Notes: generated by a model from the letters alone, not told the origin. DNA of 5,545 nt from an uncultured Bacilli bacterium (GCA_947628495.1 CANRAC010000066.1:1-5545), one strand, 5' to 3'. Counted from the stretch's first letter, positions 1 through 5,389 are shown. A program made the numbers and translations.

Positions 1-227
1 ATATATTTATTATTCTGATCATAACTTTCAGTTTTATTATAAATCAAATCCAAAAATTCTTTATCCACTTTAATATTATAATTTATAAAAACTTTTAAAT
101 CCTTAGTATTAATTTTAAATATCGGTGTTTTTTTTAAATGGATTACATTATCTTGTTTACTCCATTCATAAAACATGAAGGCTCTATTATCATTTAGATT
201 GATTAATATGTCGTAAAAAAAGTTCAT
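1..227 (-). CDS. hypothetical protein, C-terminal part beyond window
   Basis: An uninterrupted reading frame of 75 codons starts at ATG 227 and runs off the left edge, so the C-terminus is not seen. The start is well supported: AGGTGGGG lies at 240-233, five A residues before the ATG. The visible protein begins MNFFYDILINLNDNRAFMFY and continues with EWSKQD, KKTPIFKI and NIKVDKEFLDLI. It has no signal peptide or membrane helix and alternates charged and hydrophobic residues like a soluble cytosolic protein. Its first 38 bp overlap the end of the upstream small membrane-protein gene in another frame, which suggests translational coupling. I do not recognise a named family with confidence and assign no function. 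The ribosome binding site and open frame make it very likely a real gene. Confidence 0.75.
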   Translation of the reverse strand, partial: MNFFYDILINLNDNRAFMFYEWSKQDNVIHLKKTPIFKINTKDLKVFINYNIKVDKEFLDLIYNKTESYDQNNKY

Positions 228-426
228 TTTTTCCCCACCTTTTTACTGATAAATATATGCAAAACATTCCCAAAAGGAAACAGTTACATTCTAATCTCCT
301 AATTATAAATTTAACATATTCTAAAAAAGTATACCCCATAGTAATTAAATTTAGGTATAAAATTGCATATGATAATCCTAAAGCACATAAAAATATTCCT
401 AAAAGAAAGCATAAAATTCGCCACAT
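190..426 (-). CDS. small two-helix membrane protein of unknown function
   Basis: This 78-residue protein has two hydrophobic segments, about residues 4-29 (ILCFLLGIFLCALGLSYAIL) and 47-62 (CNCFLLGMFCIYLSV). A short conserved-looking linker (YTFLEYVKFIIRRLE) joins them, and the tail is basic and polar, as in a small integral membrane protein. The start at ATG 426 is preceded by GGTGA (437-433) with six bases of spacing. The frame closes with TGA, and the next two codons in the same frame are TAA and TAG. Those stops fall inside the start region of the following gene (ATG 227), so the two genes overlap by 38 bp and are probably co-transcribed. It is read divergently from uppP. No function can be assigned. 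An open frame on the opposite strand (257-457) is its antisense shadow. Confidence 0.7.
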   Translation of the reverse strand: MWRILCFLLGIFLCALGLSYAILYLNLITMGYTFLEYVKFIIRRLECNCFLLGMFCIYLSVKRWGKNELFLRHINQSK

Positions 427-496
427 TGCCTTTCACCATTATAATTTTATTTCTTAAAATTATTTTTTATTATATAATTAATACTAGGTGATATGA
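427..496. promoter_or_regulatory. divergent promoter region for uppP and the small membrane-protein gene
   Basis: The 70-bp gap contains the palindrome ATTATATAAT at 469-478, which reads TATAAT on both strands (plus 473-478, minus 474-469). On the minus strand TTCATA (497-492) lies 17 bp upstream of that -10 as a possible -35. On the plus strand only a weak TTCTTA (451-456, 16-bp spacer) is available. The uppP ribosome binding site AGGTGA is at 486-491, giving a leader of only about a dozen bases. A second minus-strand TATAAT (443-438) directly abuts the small gene's GGTGA and seems too close to be the main -10. These are motif matches read by eye. Confidence 0.45.
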
Positions 497-1312
497 ATGG
501 AAATATTCAAATATATAATTTTAGGTATTATTCAAGGAATAACGGAACCGTTGCCTATTTCTTCAAGTGGACATTTGCTAGTTTTTAGAAACCTATTTAA
601 TACTAATATGTTTAATGATTTAAATTTTGAAATAATCGTCAATTTTGCTTCATTCTTAGCTATTTTATTTATCTTTCGCCAAGATATAATTAATTTAATA
701 AAAGGATTCTTTGGTTATTTATTTGGTAAAGAAGATAAAAAAAAGACCTATAAAAATGCCTTTAAATATTGTATGTTAATAGTAGTTAGTACCATTCCTA
801 CTGGCATTATAGGCTTATTATTTAAAGATAAAATCGAAAATGTATTATCTACACCGAAGATTGTTGGCTTAGCCTTTTTAATCACCGCTTTGGCTTTATT
901 TTTAATCAGAAATATAAAAGGAACAAAAGAAGATAATGATATTACTTATAAAGATGCCATTTTAATTGGTCTTTTACAGGCGGTCGCTATATTCCCGGGT
1001 ATTTCTCGTAGTGGTACTGTTTTAGTAGGTTGTTTGCTTCGTAACTTTAAAAGAGAAACCGCTTTAAAATATACATTTATTTTATATTTTCCGGTTAGTA
1101 TTGCCACCTTTGGTCTAGGAGCCATTGATATTTTAAAAGATAATCAATTAGGAATGGTATTCCTTCCTTATTTAGCAGGTTTTATGTGTTCTTTAATCGT
1201 TACCTATTTTGCTTATAAGTGGCTAGCTAAATTAGTTAAAAATGGTAAATTATGGAAATTTTCAATTTATTGTTTATTAATGGGATTATTTACTTTAATC
1301 TATTTTAGATAA
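497..1312 (+). CDS. uppP: undecaprenyl-diphosphatase UppP (BacA family)
   Basis: This integral membrane phosphatase converts undecaprenyl pyrophosphate to undecaprenyl phosphate, recycling the lipid carrier for peptidoglycan and other wall polymers; high levels give bacitracin resistance in known bacteria. The 271-residue length is normal for the family. The first signature is GIIQGITEPLPISSSGH at residues 10-26, with Q13/E17 in the acidic-motif positions, serines 22-24 and H26. The second is PGISRSGT at 167-174, with R171 matching the catalytic arginine. Hydrophobic helices fill most of the rest, with a charged cytosolic loop at 77-88. A usual HLGT-like stretch reads NFAS at 49-52, a position that varies in the family. 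The start at ATG 497 follows AGGTGA (486-491) by five bases. The gene stands alone on the plus strand and ends at a terminator shared with the convergent operon. Confidence 0.96.
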   Translation: MEIFKYIILGIIQGITEPLPISSSGHLLVFRNLFNTNMFNDLNFEIIVNFASFLAILFIFRQDIINLIKGFFGYLFGKEDKKKTYKNAFKYCMLIVVSTIPTGIIGLLFKDKIENVLSTPKIVGLAFLITALALFLIRNIKGTKEDNDITYKDAILIGLLQAVAIFPGISRSGTVLVGCLLRNFKRETALKYTFILYFPVSIATFGLGAIDILKDNQLGMVFLPYLAGFMCSLIVTYFAYKWLAKLVKNGKLWKFSIYCLLMGLFTLIYFR

Positions 1313-1343
1313 AAACGTTTGCCTTAATTTGACAAACGTTTTT
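1311..1343. terminator. bidirectional hairpin terminator between convergent genes
   Basis: Arms AAAAACGTTTG (1311-1321) and CAAACGTTTTT (1333-1343) pair over 11 bp around an 11-nt loop. On the plus strand the right arm merges into a T run (1339-1344), ending uppP. On the minus strand the A run at 1311-1315 becomes a U run, ending the phosphodiester glycosidase gene whose stop codon is at 1353. The stem starts within the uppP stop codon. This is a standard shared intrinsic terminator. Confidence 0.85.
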
Positions 1344-1352
1344 TGATTAACA

Positions 1353-2645
1353 TTATTTTTCAACTATCCAAGCATCCGCGATCGGTCTTGTTCTTTTAGC
1401 ACCGGTTGAATCATATGGGGTATTTATCCAGCAAAATTTTTCACTGCCATAATCACTACATGGCGAGTCATATTCTTTTTGCGCCACTTTTTTAGGTAAA
1501 ACCATAACGGTGGAAGTACCACCATCTAAATTGGCTGCATTTATCGCATGATATCGTTCCATAATTTCCACTAAATCAACCATATCCGCTCCTTTAGTTC
1601 GCGTTGGATTAGAACTAATAACAAGGAGCAACACTATACCATCTTCTCTTTGGCCAATGGCACTTCGAGCCGCATATCCCCAACCGCCATTACCACGAAC
1701 AAAGGAAGATTTACCATTAACGATTAAGAAAGGTCCCCAAGAAACCGCGTCTCTGACACCCTTATTTAAGGCTTGTTGAGCAGTCGTATTTTTAAGTAAA
1801 ACAAGAACATCGTCATTAGTAAACCCAATGATACCGCCACCTTGGTTATAACTACTATAAGTATTATTAGTTACTATCTTACCATCGGAAATCGTAATGC
1901 TTGTTGGCATTCCGCCTGAACTACTATAATTGGGATCGTAAAAACCACCGGCATTAATTCCTAATAAAGCATCATGATCAGCTGCCATTTGGGTCACATA
2001 TTGTCCACTTCTTCCTAATTTAGAAGTAACAGCCAATTTTACTTTGGAAGGATCATATATTGCTGCTAAATATCCTTTAACTCCATTAACATCTAATTCA
2101 ATGATTTTATAAGGTAAATTAATATCAACATCTAATATTTCTTTATCATATTTATCTTTAAAAGTGGTCGCTCTTTTTTTAGTAACCATTGAAGCGTCCG
2201 TACTTTCACCACTTTCAATGACTTTATTATTATCCATTATTTTAGCTATTTGATCGTCATTATAAAACCATTTACAATAATATTGGTGATTCATTGTTTG
2301 CATGGCCGTAGTGACTAACCATGTCCGAAATTTATCATAAGGACCATATAACAAGAAAACAAATGTCATACAGCCGCCAATATAAAGGACATATAAAGTT
2401 GTTAAAGTAATCTTCAACCATAGTTTTAATTTCTTAGTGACTGCTTTGCGATTTTGAAGATAGATTACGATACTCAAAATTAGACCCACTAAGAGCAAAG
2501 AATCAGAAACAAAGAGAATATAATGGGCTAAGCGTTTAATCAAATAATTGGAGTTAAAGCCAATTATAACTAAAACTGTTACGGCTGGAAATAAAATCAA
2601 ACTAATTAATAAGCCCCGAAAACCTCTTTTTTTACTTTTTTCCAT
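1353..2645 (-). CDS. membrane-anchored phosphodiester glycosidase family protein (NAGPA domain)
   Basis: The C-terminal part, about residues 180-430, is a NAGPA/phosphodiester glycosidase domain (formerly DUF2233). This family includes the human enzyme that removes GlcNAc from GlcNAc-1-phospho-mannose; bacterial members are thought to cleave sugar-phosphodiester bonds in surface polymers. Visible hallmarks are GINAGGFYD (229-237), SWGPFLIVNG (302-311), ARSAIGQREDG (326-336) and NLDGGTSTVMV (372-382). The N-terminus has a basic start and three hydrophobic helices, about 10-31, 43-63 and 77-100. An odd number of helices with a cytosolic N-terminus places the enzyme domain outside; C396 and C405 could form a disulfide. 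The start is ATG 2645 (430 aa), because AGAGGTG at 2658-2652 lies six bases upstream. An in-frame GTG at 2654 sits inside that binding site and is rejected. It is the last gene of the operon. The substrate is unknown. Confidence 0.88.
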   Translation of the reverse strand: MEKSKKRGFRGLLISLILFPAVTVLVIIGFNSNYLIKRLAHYILFVSDSLLLVGLILSIVIYLQNRKAVTKKLKLWLKITLTTLYVLYIGGCMTFVFLLYGPYDKFRTWLVTTAMQTMNHQYYCKWFYNDDQIAKIMDNNKVIESGESTDASMVTKKRATTFKDKYDKEILDVDINLPYKIIELDVNGVKGYLAAIYDPSKVKLAVTSKLGRSGQYVTQMAADHDALLGINAGGFYDPNYSSSGGMPTSITISDGKIVTNNTYSSYNQGGGIIGFTNDDVLVLLKNTTAQQALNKGVRDAVSWGPFLIVNGKSSFVRGNGGWGYAARSAIGQREDGIVLLLVISSNPTRTKGADMVDLVEIMERYHAINAANLDGGTSTVMVLPKKVAQKEYDSPCSDYGSEKFCWINTPYDSTGAKRTRPIADAWIVEK

Positions 2646-2651
2646 ACTACA

Positions 2652-2658
2652 CACCTCT
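2652..2658 (-). promoter_or_regulatory. ribosome binding site fused to the rmuC stop codon
   Basis: Read on the minus strand, TAGAGGTG contains the TAG stop of the RmuC gene (2659-2657) and the Shine-Dalgarno AGAGGTG (2658-2652). Six bases separate it from ATG 2645. This decides the glycosidase start and implies that ribosomes ending RmuC can reinitiate directly. Confidence 0.75.
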
Positions 2659-3739
2659 AATTATTCTCTTCTTTATTAGCAATTTTAGGAGTATCAAGAT
2701 TGACACTACTAATAGAATCAAATCTTTTGGTAATTTTTTCTGTCGTTATATGAATATCTTTAACATCCTTGGTCACCGTATCAATGCTTCTTGCTAATTT
2801 ATCCCATCTCTGTTTATATTTATCAAACTCAATTCCTAGTTTATTCAACTCTTCATGAATTACTTTCGCATATTTATCTCGTTCCATATTTTTTAAAATC
2901 ATTTGAATTATTGTCATCGTACTCATTAAAGTAGTTGGAGAAGTTATCCATACTTTTTTACTATAAGCATAATTTAATAAATCGGGATGATATGCATTAA
3001 TTTCGGCAAATATAGCCTCGGCTGGTAAAAACATAATTGCTTCTTCGGTTGTTTGCCCCAACAAAATGTATTTTGAACTAATAGCGTCGATATGTTTTTT
3101 AACATCGCTTTTAAATAATTTCTCCGCTGTAGCTCGTTCTTCTTTAGAAAGAGTTCTGTCTGTCATTTTCTGATAATTTTCTAAAGGAAACTTTGAATCT
3201 ATGGCTATTGTTCCTAAAGGACTGGGAGCAAAAACTACAGCATCGGCAATATACCCATTATTAAGCTTATACTGCACTTTATATATTCTGTCATTTTTTT
3301 CACCAAAAACACTACTTAAAATATAATTTAAATTAACTTCACCAAAAATACCTCTAGTTTTTTTATCAGTTAAAACACTTTGTAAACTTATAATCTCTGT
3401 TGATAAACCATCAATTTTCTTTTGAGCTTCATCAATTTTCGAAATTCTTTCTAAAATATTGTTAAATGTTTTATTAGTCTTTTCAAAATTTTGGTCAATT
3501 CTTTCATTTACTTTTTCATTAATCATCAAAAGTTTATGTTCTATTTTTTCATTTAATTTTTCAAAATCTTTGTGAATATAATCAGAAAAATCAAGTTTAA
3601 AATCGCCAATTTCTTTAACAATTCCGGTTTCCAACTTACCCATTTTGGCAACCATTGAATTAGATCCGCTCGATTTAATTATTAAAATGATTACTAAAAT
3701 AATAAGAACAACTAAAAGACCTATTACTACGTACTCCAT
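2657..3739 (-). CDS. rmuC: RmuC family protein (membrane-anchored DNA recombination limiting factor)
   Basis: RmuC proteins are nuclease-like proteins that in E. coli limit recombination at inverted repeats; the biochemical activity is poorly defined. The 360-residue protein has an N-terminal membrane anchor (3-22, VIGLLVVLIILVIILII), then a long charged coiled-coil region at about 30-120. The RmuC domain follows from about 120 to 330. Recognisable blocks are LQSVLTDKKTRGIFGEVNL (119-137), YIADAVVF (163-170), IAIDSKFPLENY (178-189), FLPAEAIFAEI (237-247) and VWITSPTTLM (263-272). E134, D166 and the D181-S-K183 triplet fit a PD-(D/E)XK nuclease core. The start ATG 3739 follows AGAGGT (3749-3744) by four bases, and that site contains the upstream TAG stop. 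It is the middle gene of the operon. Its role beside envelope genes is not evident. Confidence 0.94.
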   Translation of the reverse strand: MEYVVIGLLVVLIILVIILIIKSSGSNSMVAKMGKLETGIVKEIGDFKLDFSDYIHKDFEKLNEKIEHKLLMINEKVNERIDQNFEKTNKTFNNILERISKIDEAQKKIDGLSTEIISLQSVLTDKKTRGIFGEVNLNYILSSVFGEKNDRIYKVQYKLNNGYIADAVVFAPSPLGTIAIDSKFPLENYQKMTDRTLSKEERATAEKLFKSDVKKHIDAISSKYILLGQTTEEAIMFLPAEAIFAEINAYHPDLLNYAYSKKVWITSPTTLMSTMTIIQMILKNMERDKYAKVIHEELNKLGIEFDKYKQRWDKLARSIDTVTKDVKDIHITTEKITKRFDSISSVNLDTPKIANKEENN

Positions 3740-3743
3740 AATT

Positions 3744-3749
3744 ACCTCT
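3744..3749 (-). promoter_or_regulatory. ribosome binding site of rmuC fused to the upstream stop codon
   Basis: The minus strand reads TAGAGGTAATT before ATG 3739. The TAG (3750-3748) ends the VTT-protein gene and overlaps the AGAGGT Shine-Dalgarno sequence. The arrangement matches the next junction of the operon and points to coupled translation. Confidence 0.75.
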
Positions 3750-4329
3750 AATCTAATTTAAATTTGTGATTAATAATTTTACTTATTATATAAGCTATTA
3801 ATAATAGTATACCTACCCTAATAAATATAATGGGATTTTTAAAACTTTCAATTAAAGATACACCGATGTATCCCCAAAAGTATACTAAGAATATTTTACC
3901 AATAATTAAAGCAAAAAGATACCTTTTATAACTCATTTTTGTCAGTCCTGCAGCAATATTGACCAAAAAGGCGGGAGTAAAAGGGATTGCTAAAATTATT
4001 ACTAACTGAGAAAAATTAATTTTTTCTAAACTTTTCATAATTTTATCTAATTTTTTCTTCTGTTTTCTTTTTTTATCAAACCATTTTTTTATTTTTTTAC
4101 GAAATAAAGTAAATGATAACATACAACCAATAATCGTAAATACCCAAGATATAATAAAACCTAAAACATTTCCAAATGCCAAAAAGTTTAAAGTAATAAA
4201 AGCTGATAAGGGCAAAAAAGGTAAAATGGATTCAAAGCATATTAAAACGCAACCTAAGATAGGACCATATACTCCTAGACTATCAAGTATTATATCTATA
4301 TAATTGTTTAAAGTATTAAATATATCCAT
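3748..4329 (-). CDS. VTT-domain (TVP38/TMEM64, DedA superfamily) membrane protein
   Basis: This 193-residue polytopic protein carries the VTT/SNARE-associated fold. The first signature is FESILPFLPLSAF (32-44), with E33, P37 and P40 in a re-entrant-type hydrophobic segment followed by LNFLAFG. The second is IPFTPAFLVNIAAGL (115-129). Further helices lie at about 54-76, 136-158 and 167-186. A very basic loop (78-94, rich in lysine) separates the halves and is probably cytosolic. Related DedA proteins, such as UptA, move undecaprenyl phosphate across the membrane, and eukaryotic relatives scramble lipids. The conserved arginines of DedA proteins are not evident in the second motif, so a carrier-flipping role is only a hypothesis. 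The start ATG 4329 follows GAGG (4338-4335) by five bases. It is the first gene of the operon with rmuC and the phosphodiester glycosidase gene. Confidence 0.88.
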   Translation of the reverse strand: MDIFNTLNNYIDIILDSLGVYGPILGCVLICFESILPFLPLSAFITLNFLAFGNVLGFIISWVFTIIGCMLSFTLFRKKIKKWFDKKRKQKKKLDKIMKSLEKINFSQLVIILAIPFTPAFLVNIAAGLTKMSYKRYLFALIIGKIFLVYFWGYIGVSLIESFKNPIIFIRVGILLLIAYIISKIINHKFKLD

Positions 4330-4346
4330 TTTTTCCTCACTATATT

Positions 4347-4375
4347 AGTATATATAAATATCTAAAAAAAATCAA
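4347..4375 (-). promoter_or_regulatory. candidate promoter of the VTT-rmuC-glycosidase operon
   Basis: On the minus strand TTGATT (4375-4370) and TATACT (4352-4347) are separated by 17 bp, a good sigma-A arrangement. Transcription would start near 4340, just at the ribosome binding site, giving a leader of only about 11-13 bases. The -35 lies immediately downstream of the hairpin at 4379-4410. This is a motif match only. Confidence 0.5.
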
Positions 4376-4378
4376 AAT

Positions 4379-4410
4379 AAATCCTATCATAAATTAATAT
4401 GATAGGATTT
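4379..4410 (-). terminator. 13-bp stem hairpin, probable terminator of the single-HTH regulator gene
   Basis: Arms AAATCCTATCATA (4379-4391) and TATGATAGGATTT (4398-4410) match perfectly around a 6-nt AATTAA loop. Read on the minus strand, the stem is followed by a T-rich tract (ATTTTGATTTTTTTT), as expected for an intrinsic terminator of transcription coming from the regulator gene that ends at 4553. It also insulates the operon promoter just downstream. An operator function cannot be excluded, since the stem abuts the -35 hexamer. Confidence 0.6.
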
Positions 4411-4420
4411 TGGTATTTGG

Positions 4421-4447
4421 TGTCATATAAATAATATTTATATGACA
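4421..4447. repeat. perfect 27-bp palindrome
   Basis: The half TGTCATATAAATA (4421-4433) is the exact inverse complement of 4435-4447, with one central base at 4434. There is no T tract after it on either strand, so it is a poor terminator. Such symmetry fits a binding site for a dimeric protein or a cruciform. It lies 11 bp from the hairpin at 4379-4410, in the gap downstream of the single-HTH regulator. Confidence 0.8.
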
Positions 4448-4552
4448 TTAATATTATGGCCTTGATTATTTTTTATATACCTATTTTTTTAGCAACTTTT
4501 TAAATATTAAATTCAAATTCTTTCATAACACATCATAGTCCTATTAATAACT

Positions 4553-4768
4553 TTAATTAATTTCATCATAAAATATCTCGTCTGGTGTTAAATTAAATAT
4601 ATTAGCAATTTTTTTAGCCATTGCATAATATAGTCCTCTTTTTCCATTTTCAATTTGCCAATAATGTGTAGGACATAAATTCAACATTTCCCCCATATTT
4701 TTGCAAGTATAACCCTTTTTCTTGCGCAGTTCTATTAGTTTTTTAAATTTTTTATTATTTGATTTCAT
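4553..4768 (-). CDS. small XRE-family (Cro/C1-type) helix-turn-helix regulator
   Basis: This 71-residue protein is almost entirely one HTH_3 domain, about residues 9-66. KFKKLIELRKKKGYTCKNMG forms helix 1 and the start of helix 2. LCPTHYWQIENGKRGLYY (31-48) contains the recognition helix, and AKKIANIFNLTPDEIFY (51-67) is the typical end of the domain. No effector or membrane domain is present. Such minimal proteins usually repress their own and neighbouring promoters. The start ATG 4768 follows AGAGGT (4781-4776) by seven bases. The gene is divergent from the tandem-HTH regulator, with which it shares the 4769-4879 control region. Transcription probably ends at the 4379-4410 hairpin. The target genes are unknown; prophage or integrative-element regulators look similar. 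Confidence 0.87.
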   Translation of the reverse strand: MKSNNKKFKKLIELRKKKGYTCKNMGEMLNLCPTHYWQIENGKRGLYYAMAKKIANIFNLTPDEIFYDEIN

Positions 4769-4881
4769 GCTAATTACCTCTTATACCAAATATTTTAATT
4801 TTCTTAAAAATTATATCACATTTTTAGTAATAGACCCACACTTTTGCTAATAATTATTTGCATAATGTGAAAATTATTAAT
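4769..4881. promoter_or_regulatory. divergent control region between the two XRE regulators
   Basis: On the plus strand CATAAT (4861-4866) is a plausible -10 for the tandem-HTH gene, without a convincing -35. On the minus strand TAAAAT (4797-4792) or the extended -10 TGGTATAAG (4788-4780) could serve the small regulator, but the second lies too close to its ribosome binding site. A 7-bp inverted repeat, TCACATT (4816-4822) and AATGTGA (4864-4870), has 41 bp between its arms. The right arm overlaps the plus-strand -10 and the left arm is near the expected -35 of the minus gene. It could be an operator pair for one of the regulators; a chance match is possible in such AT-rich DNA. Confidence 0.4.
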
Positions 4882-4887
4882 GGTGAG
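4882..4887 (+). promoter_or_regulatory. ribosome binding site that sets the tandem-HTH start
   Basis: GGTGAG lies five bases (counted from GGTGA) before ATG 4892. The upstream in-frame ATG at 4880 overlaps this site and has only A/T-rich sequence before it, so 4892 is the better start. Confidence 0.7.
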
Positions 4888-4891
4888 ATTT

Positions 4892-5341
4892 ATGTTAAAT
4901 AATAATTTAAAATATTGTAGAGAAGAATTAGAAATGACTCAAACAGAATTAGGTTATGTATTTGGTGTCAGTAAAAACACAGTTTCAGGCTGGGAAAATG
5001 CCCATGATACTATGCCTTTTAATAAATTGATAAAGTTTTGTAATTTATATAATTACTCATTAGATTTCGTCTGTGGTTTTACAAGAAAAAATATTAAATA
5101 CAAAATTCCGATAAAAGCCGATAAAAAGCAGATTGGTAAAAAATTGAAGGAGTTAAGAGGCAAGTTAAATTTATCTCAACAAGCTTTAGCTAACGAGTGT
5201 AATTTTTCTCAAGCAACATATAGTTCCTATGAAACAGGAAAATATTTAATAAACTCGATGACAATTTATACTATATGTAAAACATATAATATTTCTATGG
5301 AATGGCTAACAGGGAGAAGTAATAATATTCATATAAGTTAA
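4892..5341 (+). CDS. tandem double-HTH XRE-family transcriptional regulator
   Basis: This 149-residue protein consists of two Cro/C1-type helix-turn-helix domains. The first spans about residues 5-62 (NLKYCREELEMTQTELG, then GVSKNTVSGWENA at 25-37). The second spans about 80-142 (IGKKLKELRGKLNLSQQALA, then FSQATYSSYETGK at 105-117, ending in ISMEWLTGRS). A basic linker, about 65-79, joins them. Both keep the usual Q, S and W/Y-E-N/T recognition-helix pattern, so both may bind DNA, giving one polypeptide that could read a two-part site. No metabolite or sensor domain is present. The start is placed at 4892 because GGTGAG precedes it; the in-frame ATG at 4880 would add four residues. It is divergent from the small XRE gene, and its right neighbour is the oppositely oriented tRNA operon. 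The target is unknown. Confidence 0.88.
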   Translation: MLNNNLKYCREELEMTQTELGYVFGVSKNTVSGWENAHDTMPFNKLIKFCNLYNYSLDFVCGFTRKNIKYKIPIKADKKQIGKKLKELRGKLNLSQQALANECNFSQATYSSYETGKYLINSMTIYTICKTYNISMEWLTGRSNNIHIS

Positions 5342-5353
5342 TTTTTCTAAAAG

Positions 5354-5379
5354 AAAAAAACTATCAAAAAGATAGCTTT
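5354..5379 (-). terminator. intrinsic terminator of the tRNA operon
   Basis: Read on the minus strand, AAAGCTATC (5379-5371), loop TTTTT (5370-5366) and GATAGTTTT (5365-5357) form a 9-bp stem with one G-U pair. A further T run to 5354 and more T residues after one C follow. It lies 10 nt past the tRNA-Pro 3' end. On the plus strand the same stem is weaker (it has an A-C mismatch and a poor T tract) but may help end the tandem-HTH transcript. Confidence 0.75.
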
Positions 5380-5389
5380 ATAATCTAAA

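Noticed and set aside
257..457. 66-aa open frame on the plus strand
   Set aside because: It is antisense to the small membrane-protein gene, lacks a convincing ribosome binding site, and its composition is low-complexity Lys/Ile/Asn with no domain. It is treated as a shadow.
2646..2654. GTG 2654 as the start of the phosphodiester glycosidase
   Set aside because: The GTG is part of the AGAGGTG ribosome binding site, and ATG 2645 has ideal spacing to it.
4421..4447. 27-bp palindrome as an intrinsic terminator
   Set aside because: No T tract follows on either strand, the stem is AT-rich and its near-zero loop is unfavourable for an RNA hairpin. It is kept as a palindrome of unknown role.
4500..4531. 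Tiny minus-strand frames such as one starting ATGAAAGAATTTG between 4531 and 4500
   Set aside because: They are under ten codons, have no ribosome binding site and no visible relation to known small proteins.
4330..4552. CRISPR-like or tandem repeat array in the longest non-coding stretch
   Set aside because: The two inverted repeats there differ in sequence and there are no regularly spaced direct repeats.
4880..4891. ATG 4880 as the start of the tandem-HTH regulator
   Set aside because: No ribosome binding site precedes it, and it overlaps the GGTGAG site that serves ATG 4892.
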